Shown one piece after another: positions 7,249 to 16,873 of a stretch of 64,000 nucleotides of DNA. The stretch lies in the NCBI RefSeq assembly GCF_030433645.1, contig NZ_JAROCG010000001.1:682001-746000 (forward strand), written 5' to 3'. Source of the stretch: Arthrobacter burdickii (lineage in GTDB: Bacteria; Actinomycetota; Actinomycetes; Actinomycetales; Micrococcaceae). A model generated the notes under the pieces. That model saw only the letters and a list, made by a program, of their open reading frames with translations, was not told the origin of the DNA and did not search any database. Position numbers and translations under genes: made by a program. Numbering within the stretch: position 1 is the stretch's first letter; each line of letters opens with the position of its first letter.

Positions 7249-10056
7249 TTACGACGCGAACCTATCGATAATCCCGTCCGCGCTCCTGCGGAAGTGGTGG
7301 ACGCCGGGCTGGCGTTCGTCAGGTGTCAGGGCTTTACTCGTGAAACGTGCGGGCGCGTCGAGGTATGGGCTCAGTTGTTCTGCCAGGTGTACGTCGTCGG
7401 TTGCTATCCCTGCGTCAAGTGCCAACTCTTCCAACAGCTTCCATAGGGCCGAGTCGTCCACAACATCCCGAATGGTGGCCTGGTTCTGGTGGTTTCCGGC
7501 TCGTGGGGATCGATCCGGGACAGACCATTGGTGCTCTCCGTGACCGACGGTAATAGCTTCATCGGTGAAGGGTAGGTAGACGCGGGCGGTGGCTCCGACA
7601 GGTACCTGCAGCTTCAGGTCGATGCTGCCGTTGAGGCGCTCCCATCGGACGCTGGCCCGCCCGTAAGGAGTTTGATGGCTGGCTGCCGCCCACTTGAGAT
7701 CGGTGGGAGGTACGGGCCGTACCTCCAGTTCACGGTACCCGGGGGTGAGAGGAGCCAGGCCGGCTACCGACCGATGCAGGAAGTCTGCAATCGCACCCAA
7801 CGCGTAGTGGTTGAAGGAGGTCATTTCTCCCGGGTTGATCGAACCGTCCGGGCGGAGGCTATCCCAGCGTTCCCAAATTGTTGTGGCTCCCATTGTCACT
7901 GGGTAGAGCCATGAGGGGCATTGGGTTTGAAGAAGGAGACGATGGGCGACATCGGGGTGCCCAGCTGCGACAAGAGCGTCACAGATCAGGGGAGTACCGA
8001 CGAATCCGGTACTGATGCGGAAACCCGTTCTCCGCACGAGATCCGCTAAACGTTCGCCGGCCTCTTTCTGCTGGGCCCGGGTGGGTAGGAGAGACCATTG
8101 GAGTGCCAGAGCGTACGCGGTCGTGGAGTCGGAGATCACCAAGCCAGAGGGGGTGACGAAGTGGGAGGCGAACGCGCTTCGGACACTGTCGGCTAGGAGT
8201 GTGTACTTGGCGGCATCATCATCACGATCAAGCAACCGTGCCGTTGCTGCGACAATCTCGGCGGACCGGACGAAGTGGGCGGTGGCTACGAGGTCTGGGT
8301 TGGTCTGGCCGCGCCCTGGTGCTTCCGGTGGTGCTGTTGGGTCCAGCCAGTCACCGTATTGGAATCCTCCTGACCACACCAGGTCGGGTCCGGCGACATC
8401 TGTCACTTTTGATACCCAGGCCTTCATGCTGTCGTACTGGCGTGCGAGAATCCCGAGGTCCCCTGTGCGCTGATAGAGCGTCCAGGGCACGAAGGTAGCC
8501 GCATCGCCCCACGCTGCGGCCGGCAACCAGGACAGTGCCGTCTCGACGACCGGCACTACATGAGGAACAGCACCGTCGGCTCGTTGTTCGCTGGCCAGAT
8601 CTGCAAGCCAGGATGTGAGGAATCCCGCGGTGTCGAAGAGGAAGGACGCTGTGGGCGCGAAGACCTGGATGTCGCCGGTCCAGCCCAGGCGCTCATCGCG
8701 TTGCGGGCAGTCGATCGGTACGTCGATGAAGTTCCCGCGCATGCTCCAGAGAACGTTCTCGTGCAGTCTGTCGAGAAGCTCGTGGGAGGTGCTGAACGTT
8801 CCTGTACGGGTGAGGTCCGAGCCGATGACAACCATTTCAAGGTCCTCGGGTCGTACGTCCGGGACTCCTTGTACCTCCGCGTAGCGGAAGCCGTGGAACG
8901 TGAATTCGGGTTCGAGCAGTTCCTCCGGTGCGCCGGCGGTGATATAGGTATCCGTTGCGGCAGCGTTTCGCAGCGGGCGAAGGGCGAGTCCGTCTCCTTC
9001 GAGCATTTCGGCGTGACGGATGACGACTTCGCTGCCTGCCTGCAGGTTTCGCACTTTCAACCGGATCCAGCCGACGGCGTTCTGTCCGAAATCGATGAGT
9101 GTGCGGCCATTCGTCGACGTCCAGACGTGCAGGGCCGGAAGGACTTGGGTTGCCCGGATCGGCGGCCCGTCGGGCGCGACAAGGCGGGTCAGGTCATCGT
9201 CGAGGATCTTGACGGGGGAGGGGGGCGATGCCTGTCCCACGCGGCGCAGGTCGGTCCGTTGGCCGTCGTAGAGGTCATCGGCGAGGATTTCGCTTTCCCG
9301 CGCGGTCCATGTTCCGTCCGTGCCGAGGATGAGGGTGGAACCATCGGCCGTTGTCACTTCGAGCTGTGCCAGAAGCGCGAGTTTATCGCCGTAGAGCGCG
9401 CGAGCACCCTCGTAGCCGAGCCGGCCGCGGTACCAGCCGTTGCCAAGCTTGAATTCCAGCGCGTTGTGCCCGGGGGTGATGTGGCTGGTGACGTCATAGA
9501 CCTGGTAGCGGAGGCGGTGACTGTAGGACGTCCATCCGGGCGCGAGGACCTCGTCGCCTACGCGCTGCCCGTTGAGTGTTGCCGTGTACACCCCGTGGGC
9601 AGTGGCGTAGAGGCGTGCGGAGACCACCCGGTCGGGCGCATCGATGGATGCTGCGAGGATGGGTGCCGGGGTGCTCTCCGCGCCGACCCGGGTTGGGGTG
9701 ATGAATTGGGCCTGCCAGTCGGCGGGGTGGAAAAGACCTGCTTCGACGGCTCCCGGTGAGCTCCAGTCGCTCCAGTGCTGGTCGTGCGCGACGCGGATGC
9801 GGACAGACGCTGATTCCCGCGACTGCAGCGGGGAACCGGGCCATGGCACCAGAACCTGCTCCGGTCCGCTGACAGGGTACACGGTGGCAACTCCACCGCG
9901 CACTACTTCGATCTCGGCAGCTGTCTGGCTATAGTCCGCGTCCGCTGCAGGTACGAACCAGGAAAGGCGCGGTGTTGCCGTGTTGATGCCTAGCACCGCC
10001 CCGAGATCGGTGCGGTGCTCAAATCGAGGCGCGCTCGGCGCTTCGGCCCAGGTCAT
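7249..10056 (-). CDS. GH78 alpha-L-rhamnosidase
   Basis: A 935-residue glycosidase with no signal peptide, so probably cytoplasmic, that removes terminal alpha-L-rhamnose from imported glycosides. N-terminal beta-sandwich domains (about 1-320) include the conserved carbohydrate-binding-like segment around GVYTATLNGQRVGDEVLAPGW. The (alpha/alpha)6 catalytic barrel carries DCPQRDERLGWTGD (about 445-458), where the general acid lies, and WERWDSL (about 715). The ATG at 10056 is chosen over a TTG at 10089 because GGAG stands six bases before it. It is the last gene of the ABC-transporter operon, which suggests that the transporter brings in rhamnosyl oligosaccharides or glycosides. Confidence 0.93.
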   Translation of the reverse strand: MTWAEAPSAPRFEHRTDLGAVLGINTATPRLSWFVPAADADYSQTAAEIEVVRGGVATVYPVSGPEQVLVPWPGSPLQSRESASVRIRVAHDQHWSDWSSPGAVEAGLFHPADWQAQFITPTRVGAESTPAPILAASIDAPDRVVSARLYATAHGVYTATLNGQRVGDEVLAPGWTSYSHRLRYQVYDVTSHITPGHNALEFKLGNGWYRGRLGYEGARALYGDKLALLAQLEVTTADGSTLILGTDGTWTARESEILADDLYDGQRTDLRRVGQASPPSPVKILDDDLTRLVAPDGPPIRATQVLPALHVWTSTNGRTLIDFGQNAVGWIRLKVRNLQAGSEVVIRHAEMLEGDGLALRPLRNAAATDTYITAGAPEELLEPEFTFHGFRYAEVQGVPDVRPEDLEMVVIGSDLTRTGTFSTSHELLDRLHENVLWSMRGNFIDVPIDCPQRDERLGWTGDIQVFAPTASFLFDTAGFLTSWLADLASEQRADGAVPHVVPVVETALSWLPAAAWGDAATFVPWTLYQRTGDLGILARQYDSMKAWVSKVTDVAGPDLVWSGGFQYGDWLDPTAPPEAPGRGQTNPDLVATAHFVRSAEIVAATARLLDRDDDAAKYTLLADSVRSAFASHFVTPSGLVISDSTTAYALALQWSLLPTRAQQKEAGERLADLVRRTGFRISTGFVGTPLICDALVAAGHPDVAHRLLLQTQCPSWLYPVTMGATTIWERWDSLRPDGSINPGEMTSFNHYALGAIADFLHRSVAGLAPLTPGYRELEVRPVPPTDLKWAAASHQTPYGRASVRWERLNGSIDLKLQVPVGATARVYLPFTDEAITVGHGEHQWSVPDRSPRAGNHQNQATIRDVVDDSALWKLLEELALDAGIATDDVHLAEQLSPYLDAPARFTSKALTPDERQPGVHHFRRSADGIIDRFAS

Positions 10057-10140
10057 GTGTACTCCAAAGGTGGTAGATCTGCCGGACAACCCTGTCCGTC
10101 AGTCGGGCCCGTCAGGTGGGCGCCGGAAGGGGTTGTGGCG

Positions 10141-11013
10141 CTACGGCGTCAGGGAGACGGACGTAGCGGCGGCTGGCGTGGTGAAGTCGGGGTCGGGGTG
10201 CGCAGCGAGGTACTTCATGCGCGCCTCCCTGCGTACACGCTGCTTGACGGGGTCCGCGATGGGAGCGGCCATTTGCAACCGCTTGGTGTAGTCGTGGTGT
10301 GGCCGGGTAGCTACCTGCTCTGCGTTTCCCAGTTCGACGATGTTGCCTCGGTAGAGGACGGCGATCCGATCGCTTACGTGTCGGACGACGCCGAGGTCGT
10401 GGCTGACGAAAAGGTACGCCACTCCGGTCTCCTGTTGGATTTGTTCCAGCAGCGTCAGAACCCGTGCCTGGGTTGTTACGTCAAGTGCACTGGTGGGCTC
10501 ATCGCAGATAATGACTGCCGGCTCGAGCGCGAGGGCGCGAGCGATGGCAATGCGCTGGCGTTGGCCTCCGGAAAATTCCCTGGGGAATCGACGCCCGGCG
10601 TCGGCCGGCAACCCGACACTGTCGAGAAGCCCCCGAACCTTCTCCCTGCCGCCGGTCACCCCGGCAGCTGACATGGGCTCCACGATGATGTCCTCGACAG
10701 TCATGGAGGGGTTGAGCGACGAGTATGGGTCCTGGAAGATGACCTGGACGTTGCGGGCCAGTTTGCGGCGTTGAGCTCTGGAGACGTTGCTGATCGTTTC
10801 GCCCCGGAAGGTGATATGCCCGGCACTGACCGGTGCCAGACCGAGGATAGCCCGGCCGATCGTTGTCTTGCCGGAGCCGGATTCGCCGACAAGGCTGAGG
10901 GTTTCCCCGGCGTGGAGGTCGAAGGAGACTCCATGGATGACGGTGGTTTCACGTCCTCGGCGTCCCGGGAAGCGGACAACCAGGTCTTCCACCTGGAGAA
11001 TGGGTTGCGACAT
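10141..11013 (-). CDS. Oligopeptide/oligosaccharide ABC transporter ATP-binding protein (OppF/DppF type)
   Basis: A 290-residue ABC ATPase: Walker A GESGSGKTT (about 45-53), Q-loop VIFQDPYSSLNP (about 95-106), signature FSGGQRQRIAIARAL (about 151-165), Walker B VIICDEPTSALDV and switch His in LFVSHDLGVV. The C-terminal oligopeptide-transporter extension RPHHDYTKRL is present. The frame runs open to 11154, but the ATG at 11013, two bases after the stop of the preceding gene, matches the family N-terminus. Together with the fused ATPase upstream it forms the ATPase pair of the transporter. Confidence 0.92.
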   Translation of the reverse strand: MSQPILQVEDLVVRFPGRRGRETTVIHGVSFDLHAGETLSLVGESGSGKTTIGRAILGLAPVSAGHITFRGETISNVSRAQRRKLARNVQVIFQDPYSSLNPSMTVEDIIVEPMSAAGVTGGREKVRGLLDSVGLPADAGRRFPREFSGGQRQRIAIARALALEPAVIICDEPTSALDVTTQARVLTLLEQIQQETGVAYLFVSHDLGVVRHVSDRIAVLYRGNIVELGNAEQVATRPHHDYTKRLQMAAPIADPVKQRVRREARMKYLAAHPDPDFTTPAAATSVSLTP

Positions 11014-11015
11014 GA

Positions 11016-12797
11016 TCAGGCCTCCATCAGTTCGACGCGACGCGATGACGCAAGCAATTCCTGCGTGTACGGCTGCTTTGGTGCGGCGAACAGTTCGTCG
11101 ACGTCGTTGCGTTCCACGATCTGTCCAGATTTCATGACGCTGACCGTGTCGCACAGGTCGGCGACGACACCCAGGTTGTGGGTCACGAGGATCATGGCCA
11201 GTCCTCGTTCGGCGCTGAGCTCCCGTAGAAGCTCGAGGACGTCTGCCTGGACGGTGACATCGAGGGCTGTCGTTGGTTCATCTGCCACAATGACATCCGG
11301 GTCGGACGCGATGGCTCCGCAGATGAGAACCCGCTGAGCCATTCCGCCGGAGATTTCGTGGGGGTAGAGCCGCATGACCCGCTCGGGATCAGTGATGCCG
11401 ACCCGTTCGAGCAGGGCCACTAACCGCTCGCGCGCCTCCTTTGCGGACATAGGGCGTGCGGCCCGTAGTCCGTAGACCAGTTGCGCGCCGATCGTGAACG
11501 AGGGGTCAAGGTTCGACATGGGTTCCTGAGGAACATAGGCGATACGCCTGCCGCGCACTCCGCGCAGCCGCTTCTTGTCCTCCAGCAGGTCCACCCCTTC
11601 GAGGAGAATGCTGCCACCAAGGATGAGCGCTTCGCGTGGCAGGATTCCCAGCGTAGAGAACGCAATCTGCGATTTACCGGACCCTGATTCCCCGACAAGT
11701 CCATGGATTTCCCCGCGGCGGACATCCAGGTCCACCCCACGCACTACTTCGACGACTCCGTCTCCCGTGGGATATCCGACGCGTAGACCACGGATCGACA
11801 GAACGACGTCATCCGAACTTCCGATCGCAACCGATTCGGTAGCAGTTTCCTCTCTGTCCTGCGCGGCCTTCGCGATAAGGGCTCTGCGACGCCGTGGGGA
11901 AAGGGCCTTGCTGCGCGACGTTTCCTGAAGCACGTCCCGAAGAGCATTGCCGAGCAGGATCAGGGCCAGGATCGTCAGGGTGAGGATCAACGCCGGGAAG
12001 AGCACAGCTGCGGGGGTCGTGTAGATGTTGTTGAAGGTCTGCTGAAGGATTCGTCCCCACGCGGGCTGCGCTGGATCACCCATGCCGAGGAAGTCCAGCC
12101 CACCCTGGATTCCGACGCCCCCGGCCAGGATGAACGAACTTTGGATGACCACGGGGGCGCGGACGGCCCAGAGGACGTGCCGGCCAACGATCCGCAGGTC
12201 AGATAAACCCACCACTTTCGCCGCATCAACGTAGAGCTCCGAGCGGACACTGATAACGACGGCGCGGACGAGGCGAAAGAAATTCGGGGCGATGATGACA
12301 CCGAAGACTGCCATCGCAAGATTGATGTTCGGTCCGGCCAGCGAATACAAGGCGATCAGCAGAACAATTCCCGGAAGGGACATGATGACGTCCGACAGGA
12401 AGTTGAGGATCATGTCTGCCCGTCCCCGGTAGAAGCCGGCAAGCAGACCTGCCGGCAGGCCGACCACCAGGGCCACAACGAGAGTGATGAGTGCGGCGAT
12501 CACTGTGCCGTTGGTTCCCCACATGAGCCGGGAGAAGATGTCCCGCCCGGACTGATCAGCTCCGAACAGGTGGCCCGGGGTGAAGGGCCCCGAGTTCGCG
12601 TTCAGCAGATCCGTTTCCCCGGGCTGCCAGGGCGCGAACAAAGGGGCGCTGAGTCCGAAGAGGATGATGAGAAGCAGGATCGCGATGCTGAAAGCCCCAA
12701 GCGGATTCATCAGCAGGCGGATCCAAGCGGATCGACGCGCCCCGGACCTTAATTGCGGTGCGGCAGCTTCGATAGGTGCTGCGATGAAATCGCTCAT
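11016..12797 (-). CDS. Fused ABC transporter permease (DppC type) and ATP-binding protein (DppD type)
   Basis: A 593-residue two-domain protein. Residues about 1-300 form a DppC-type permease with an N-terminal membrane helix, GADQSGRDIFSRL at the periplasmic entry and about five further helices, including the EAA-loop region SELYVDAAKVVGLSD. Residues about 330-593 are an ABC ATPase: Walker A GESGSGKSQ, Q-loop YVPQEPMSNLDP, signature EISGGMAQRV, Walker B VIVADEPTTALDV. Both halves look complete and no frameshift is needed. Such fusions are known in actinobacterial peptide-type transporters. It overlaps the upstream permease by ATGA and is followed at 2 bases by the second ATPase. Confidence 0.92.
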   Translation of the reverse strand: MSDFIAAPIEAAAPQLRSGARRSAWIRLLMNPLGAFSIAILLLIILFGLSAPLFAPWQPGETDLLNANSGPFTPGHLFGADQSGRDIFSRLMWGTNGTVIAALITLVVALVVGLPAGLLAGFYRGRADMILNFLSDVIMSLPGIVLLIALYSLAGPNINLAMAVFGVIIAPNFFRLVRAVVISVRSELYVDAAKVVGLSDLRIVGRHVLWAVRAPVVIQSSFILAGGVGIQGGLDFLGMGDPAQPAWGRILQQTFNNIYTTPAAVLFPALILTLTILALILLGNALRDVLQETSRSKALSPRRRRALIAKAAQDREETATESVAIGSSDDVVLSIRGLRVGYPTGDGVVEVVRGVDLDVRRGEIHGLVGESGSGKSQIAFSTLGILPREALILGGSILLEGVDLLEDKKRLRGVRGRRIAYVPQEPMSNLDPSFTIGAQLVYGLRAARPMSAKEARERLVALLERVGITDPERVMRLYPHEISGGMAQRVLICGAIASDPDVIVADEPTTALDVTVQADVLELLRELSAERGLAMILVTHNLGVVADLCDTVSVMKSGQIVERNDVDELFAAPKQPYTQELLASSRRVELMEA

Positions 12798-13735
12798 TTG
12801 ATCCTCGATTTGGGGTTGAGTGCCGCGCCGGCGAGGTCGGCAAGGAAGTTGACGACGAGGATCACCAGAACGGTGACAAGAAGTGCACCCATCACCATTG
12901 GCACGTCTCCGAGAATGGCGGTGCTTTGTGCGAGCTGACCGAGGCCCGGTAGGGCGAAGATCAACTCAATGAAGACCGCGCCGCCGAAGAGTGAGATCAC
13001 GCCGAGACTGAGAACGATCAACCCTGGTCCGCTGGCGCTGCGGAGCACATGCCGGAAGATGATCTGCCACTCGGGGATCCCCCGGGCACGCAGGGTACGT
13101 ACGAAGTCCTGCTGGAGGGTGTCGCCCACTGCGCTACGAAACTGGGACGCAGCGTTGGCAATGGCGCCGACGAGCAAGGCTAGAACGGGTAGCGTGATCG
13201 ATAAAAGCCACCCATTCACATCATCGGCAGGGCTCACATATCCCGTGGCGGGGAAAATCCGCCAGATCACAGCGAAAAGGAAAACGAGAACGATTCCGAT
13301 GATGTAGGCCTGGATTGCGGCGCCGCCAATAGCTACGAACTGCACTATGCGGTCGAGCCATCCGCCATAGAGCGCCGACGCGACGCCCAATAGGACGCTG
13401 ATGATGATCATGAGAACCAGGGTGAAGAACACCAAGGACATGGTCACGGGAACTCTGGTCGACAGTGCACTGGTTACCGATTCGCCGGTGAAGAAGGAGC
13501 GGCCAAGGTCGCCCGTGAGGGCATTTTTGGCCCACGAGAAGTACTGAACGAGAAGTGGTTGGTCGAGGCCCAGTCGGATGACCTCCTGCTGGACCTGCTC
13601 GTCGCTTGCATTGACGCCGAGTACAGCGCGGGCGATACCGCGACCGTCGCCATACATGAGAGCGAAAGTCGCGAACGTGACAGTCAGCAGGACACCGACT
13701 GAGCGCAGTAGGTTCTTGACCAGGATGGAAATCAT
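12794..13735 (-). CDS. ABC transporter permease (DppB/OppB type)
   Basis: A 313-residue inner-membrane permease with six predicted helices. The N-terminal helix (residues 9-28) is followed by the family's extracytoplasmic segment with LGLDQPLLVQYFSW and LGRSFFTGESV. The EAA loop is VRTLRARGIPEWQIIFRHVLR (about 215-235), which contacts the ATPases. Its start lies 24 bases downstream of the binding-protein gene and its end overlaps the fused permease/ATPase. Confidence 0.93.
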   Translation of the reverse strand: MISILVKNLLRSVGVLLTVTFATFALMYGDGRGIARAVLGVNASDEQVQQEVIRLGLDQPLLVQYFSWAKNALTGDLGRSFFTGESVTSALSTRVPVTMSLVFFTLVLMIIISVLLGVASALYGGWLDRIVQFVAIGGAAIQAYIIGIVLVFLFAVIWRIFPATGYVSPADDVNGWLLSITLPVLALLVGAIANAASQFRSAVGDTLQQDFVRTLRARGIPEWQIIFRHVLRSASGPGLIVLSLGVISLFGGAVFIELIFALPGLGQLAQSTAILGDVPMVMGALLVTVLVILVVNFLADLAGAALNPKSRIK

Positions 13736-13759
13736 AAGACTAGGCCTCGACCTTCCCGC

Positions 13760-15286
13760 TTATTTCTGGAAGTCCCGCAGCAGCGGGTGAAGATTCGCGA
13801 AGTCAGAGACGTGGGGAATCTTGACTTCAGGGTTGTAAGCGTAGAAGCCGTTCGGGTACGCCATTGGAACGAACCATGCCTGATCGATCACGTACTGGTT
13901 GATGTCCTTCTGGGCCTGGGCAGACTCTTCTTCCGTTCCCGTCAACACCGTGTTCCACAGGTCGGCGACCTTGGGGTCCTCCTGGTGCAGGACGTTCCAG
14001 ATTCCCGACGGAAGGATGTAGTCCACGATGTCCTGCCTGGAGTCGCCGTAATTGCCCAGCTGCCATAGCGGCACGGGGTAGGTTCCGCTGAGGAGGTTAC
14101 TGATGGCGTCTGGCCCTGTCAGGGGCGTCTCGGTGACCTTGATGTTGATCTTGCCAAGGGCTTCGGCGATATAGGGGATCAGCAGGTCGTGGTTTTGTCC
14201 CGAGACTGAGGGGATCTGCAGGTCGAATCCGTCAGCGTAGCCCGCTTCTTCCATCAGTTGCTTGGCCTTTTCGACGTCGTAAGGGTAAGGGTCCTCCAGA
14301 CCTTCGATGTATGCGTCCGTACCCTCGCGGAAGATCTGGTAGGCCGGTGTGGCGTATCCGCGGTAGAGCTGCTTCGCTATTGCATCGCGATCGAAGACCA
14401 TATTCATTGCCTGGCGGACACGCACGTCACCGAGGGCCGGGATGGACTCTCCCTTGTGGTCGGTGATGAGAAGGCGGGTAGTGGCGCCACTCAGTGTGAT
14501 GGCTTCCTGACCGGAGGCCTTGACTTCATCGATCGTTGCTGCGGAGGCCAGTACGCCGTCGATCTGTCCGGTCTTCAGAGCGTTGATGCCTGCGGTCTCG
14601 CTTTCAAGAACCTTCAGCACAAGGTTCTGGTACGGGTAGGTCTCGGAGTCCCAGTAGTCCTCGCGCTTGGTCAGGGTATAGGTGGACCCTCGTGTTGTGC
14701 TGCCGGCGTCCAGTTCATAGGGTCCGGAGCTGACGGGCGTCTCGTCGAGGTGTCCACCCTCTATGGCCTCGGATGAGGTGACCCCCAGTTCGCACAGGCG
14801 CGAGATCATCACTGCCTGAGGCTCGGGCCACGTCAGGGTGATGGTGTTGGGATCGGCGATGTCGTATTTGACTCCCTCGAAACGAGCGTTGACTGTCGCG
14901 ATCAGTTCACCGGAAGCCTGTATGTCCGCCGCGTCGATCTCCGTGTCATCCGAGAAGGTCTGGCCCTCGCGGATTTTGAGGGTTGCCGATGTCGAGTCAT
15001 CGCTGATCTCCCAGCTCTCGGCGATCTGCGGTGATGGATTGTTCAACTCATCACAGGTCAGCAGGGTGTCCCAGACGGCGTCGCCAAACCACCCTTGGTA
15101 GCTGGGCTGGAGAGTGATGTTGTAGCCCTCGATGTCAGCCGTCTGGCCCAGGGTGAGGGTATCTTTCTGCGTGCCTGCTCCCTGGTCCTCGCTGCCTGTC
15201 CCGGACGAGCCACCGCAGGCGGAGAGTGCCAGAGCCAGGACAGTGACCGGAACCATGAGGGCCGTTTGGGCGCGTGTGCGTTGCAT
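13760..15286 (-). CDS. ABC transporter substrate-binding lipoprotein (family 5, peptide/oligosaccharide type)
   Basis: A 508-residue extracellular solute-binding protein. The signal peptide ends in the lipobox LSAC, giving lipid-anchored Cys24, followed by a Gly/Ser-rich linker. The mature part has SBP family 5 features: WEISDDSTSATLKIREG, the DIQASGELIATVNARF region, and RVRQAMNMVFDRDAI near residue 290. It is the first gene of the operon that ends in GH78, so a rhamnosylated oligosaccharide or glycoside is the likely ligand; peptides cannot be excluded. Transcription would start in the 220-base divergent region shared with the LacI regulator, which holds two operator-like sites. Confidence 0.93.
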   Translation of the reverse strand: MQRTRAQTALMVPVTVLALALSACGGSSGTGSEDQGAGTQKDTLTLGQTADIEGYNITLQPSYQGWFGDAVWDTLLTCDELNNPSPQIAESWEISDDSTSATLKIREGQTFSDDTEIDAADIQASGELIATVNARFEGVKYDIADPNTITLTWPEPQAVMISRLCELGVTSSEAIEGGHLDETPVSSGPYELDAGSTTRGSTYTLTKREDYWDSETYPYQNLVLKVLESETAGINALKTGQIDGVLASAATIDEVKASGQEAITLSGATTRLLITDHKGESIPALGDVRVRQAMNMVFDRDAIAKQLYRGYATPAYQIFREGTDAYIEGLEDPYPYDVEKAKQLMEEAGYADGFDLQIPSVSGQNHDLLIPYIAEALGKINIKVTETPLTGPDAISNLLSGTYPVPLWQLGNYGDSRQDIVDYILPSGIWNVLHQEDPKVADLWNTVLTGTEEESAQAQKDINQYVIDQAWFVPMAYPNGFYAYNPEVKIPHVSDFANLHPLLRDFQK

Positions 15287-15382
15287 GATTACTCCTTCGT
15301 AAGATGACGCCGGCTCTGGAGGCTTGGGCTCACAGAGCGAAGAACGAACTCATCCGATCGTGTCGTAGATCACGAGTCTGTG

Positions 15383-15393
15383 CAACGTTCTAC
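15383..15393. promoter_or_regulatory. LacI-type operator site 1
   Basis: CAACGTTCTAC, whose reverse complement GTAGAACGTTG matches the motif repeated at 15478, 16861, 22663 and 22971. It lies about 97 bases before the binding-protein start, in the divergent promoter region. Confidence 0.6.
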
Positions 15394-15477
15394 ATAAGAG
15401 AGTAAGGACGCGCGGTAGACCCGTCAACCCCTGACGGCCAACCAGTGCGCGAAATCTCATCCTGAGTGCCATCTCGT

Positions 15478-15489
15478 GGAACGTTATCC
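15478..15489. promoter_or_regulatory. LacI-type operator site 2
   Basis: GGAACGTTATCC, next to the LacI gene start. If the GTG at 15476 were the real start, this operator would lie inside the gene; this is one reason to prefer the GTG at 15509. Confidence 0.55.
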
Positions 15490-15508
15490 GAGCGGCTATG
15501 GTTTCAGC

Positions 15509-16609
15509 GTGAGCATCTCCCCAGCTACTGGAAGCAATGACACTCCTTATGCGTCACCGGCAGGAGGACGTCCTCGGCGCGTCACGATGCGTGATGTCGC
15601 CGTTGAGGCGGGGGTGTCGGTGTCCGCCGTGTCGAAGATCCTTCGCGGTGCCTACGGCAGCAGCCCTGAGATGAGGGTGAAGGTGCTGAGCGCGATTGAG
15701 AAGCTGGGATACCGGCCCAATGCGGGTGCGCGGGCGATGAGGGGACGCTCCTACACGATCGGTGTGATGCTCGTTGAGCTCTCCTCGCCGTTCCAACCGG
15801 AAGTCGTCCAAGGAATCAGTGAGGAACTTGAAGCCTCTCCATTCCAGGAAATCCTGGTTGCGGGCGGGTCCTCCCCTGAGCGGCAGAAGCGCTCGATCGA
15901 GGCGCTTCTTGACCGGCAGGTCGACGGTGTCATTGTGATTGCACCCTGGATGGAGTCGGAATGGCTGGAGGAGCTTGGTTTACGTATCCCGACCGTGACG
16001 GTCGCGCTGCATGGCGCCGCTGCAAGTTTCGACACCGTGGTTGACGACGACTATGAGGGCGCCCGGCTAGCCGTCGACCATCTGGTGAGCCTTGGCCACC
16101 GTCGCATCCTTCACACCAGCATGCCGGCCAGCGCTGGCACCACGCCTTTCTCCCTGTCCCATACAGCCCGCAGGGACGGCTACATACGGGCAATGCGTCA
16201 GCACAAGCTCGAGCCGGACACCATTGAAACGTGGTATTCCGAAGAGGGCGGCTATCAGGCTGGAATGGAAGCCCTGGCTAGACCTGAACGCCCAACGGCC
16301 ATTTTCGCCGGAGCGGATATCGCCGCATTAGGGGTTCTTCGAGCTGCTGAACAACACGATCTCCGTGTGCCCGAGGACTTGTCAATCGTCGGGTACGACA
16401 ACATCTACATCTCGACGGTCAATCGCATTGCTTTGACCACCGTGGACCAGTCCGGCCGGATGACCGGATCCAAAGCGGCCCAGCTGCTTCTGGCGCGGCT
16501 GGACGGTCGCACCAACCCGGCCCAATATGTCATTGCGCCCCGCCTGATTCCTCGATCTACGAGCGGGCTTGCAAGATTGGCGGCCGAGCCCGCAGCACTC
16601 GAGCACTGA
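15509..16609 (+). CDS. LacI-family transcriptional regulator
   Basis: A 366-residue repressor with an N-terminal helix-turn-helix (TMRDVAVEAGVSVSAVSKIL, about residues 26-45), hinge-helix region RPNAGARAMRG and a periplasmic-binding-protein-like effector domain that contains VDGVIVIAPW, VDHLVSLGHRRI and LSIVGYDN, and ends in RLIPRSTSGLA. The frame is open from a GTG at 15476, but that start would bury an operator, so I take the GTG at 15509; the true start is uncertain, and the fold only needs sequence from about 15584. It is divergent from the rhamnosidase transporter operon and is the likely reader of the GTAGAACGTT sites here and at the GH3/esterase promoter. Confidence 0.9.
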   Translation: MSISPATGSNDTPYASPAGGRPRRVTMRDVAVEAGVSVSAVSKILRGAYGSSPEMRVKVLSAIEKLGYRPNAGARAMRGRSYTIGVMLVELSSPFQPEVVQGISEELEASPFQEILVAGGSSPERQKRSIEALLDRQVDGVIVIAPWMESEWLEELGLRIPTVTVALHGAAASFDTVVDDDYEGARLAVDHLVSLGHRRILHTSMPASAGTTPFSLSHTARRDGYIRAMRQHKLEPDTIETWYSEEGGYQAGMEALARPERPTAIFAGADIAALGVLRAAEQHDLRVPEDLSIVGYDNIYISTVNRIALTTVDQSGRMTGSKAAQLLLARLDGRTNPAQYVIAPRLIPRSTSGLARLAAEPAALEH

Positions 16610-16860
16610 AAACCAGCGTCGCGCAGAGAAGTAGTTGAGATGATCTCCGGGAGGAACCTTTGGCGGCAGGTAATCCGGGGTAGCTCTACAAAACGGGAAA
16701 CATATCCAGAATCATCTGGTGAGCGCGAACATTCTCTGGGGGACATTATTGTCATAAGGATGTGCCGCTTAATCCTCGTGTTCCCCAATTGACGCCTAGC
16801 ATAGGTAAAACAAAGTGCAGACTACGCTTGTCTTGATTATGCTCATAGGATAAGCTTTTG

Positions 16861-16873
16861 TAGAACGTTATCC
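16861..16873. promoter_or_regulatory. LacI-type operator site 3
   Basis: TAGAACGTTATCC preceded by TTTTG. It is the closest match to the shared motif, in an AT-rich patch about 600 bases before the MFS gene with no start codon close by. It may serve a lost or unannotated transcript. Confidence 0.55.

Noticed and set aside
6572..7446. Open frames on the plus strand across the intergenic region before the rhamnosidase
   Set aside because: They lack ribosome sites, have no recognisable motifs and run into the antisense of the rhamnosidase gene.
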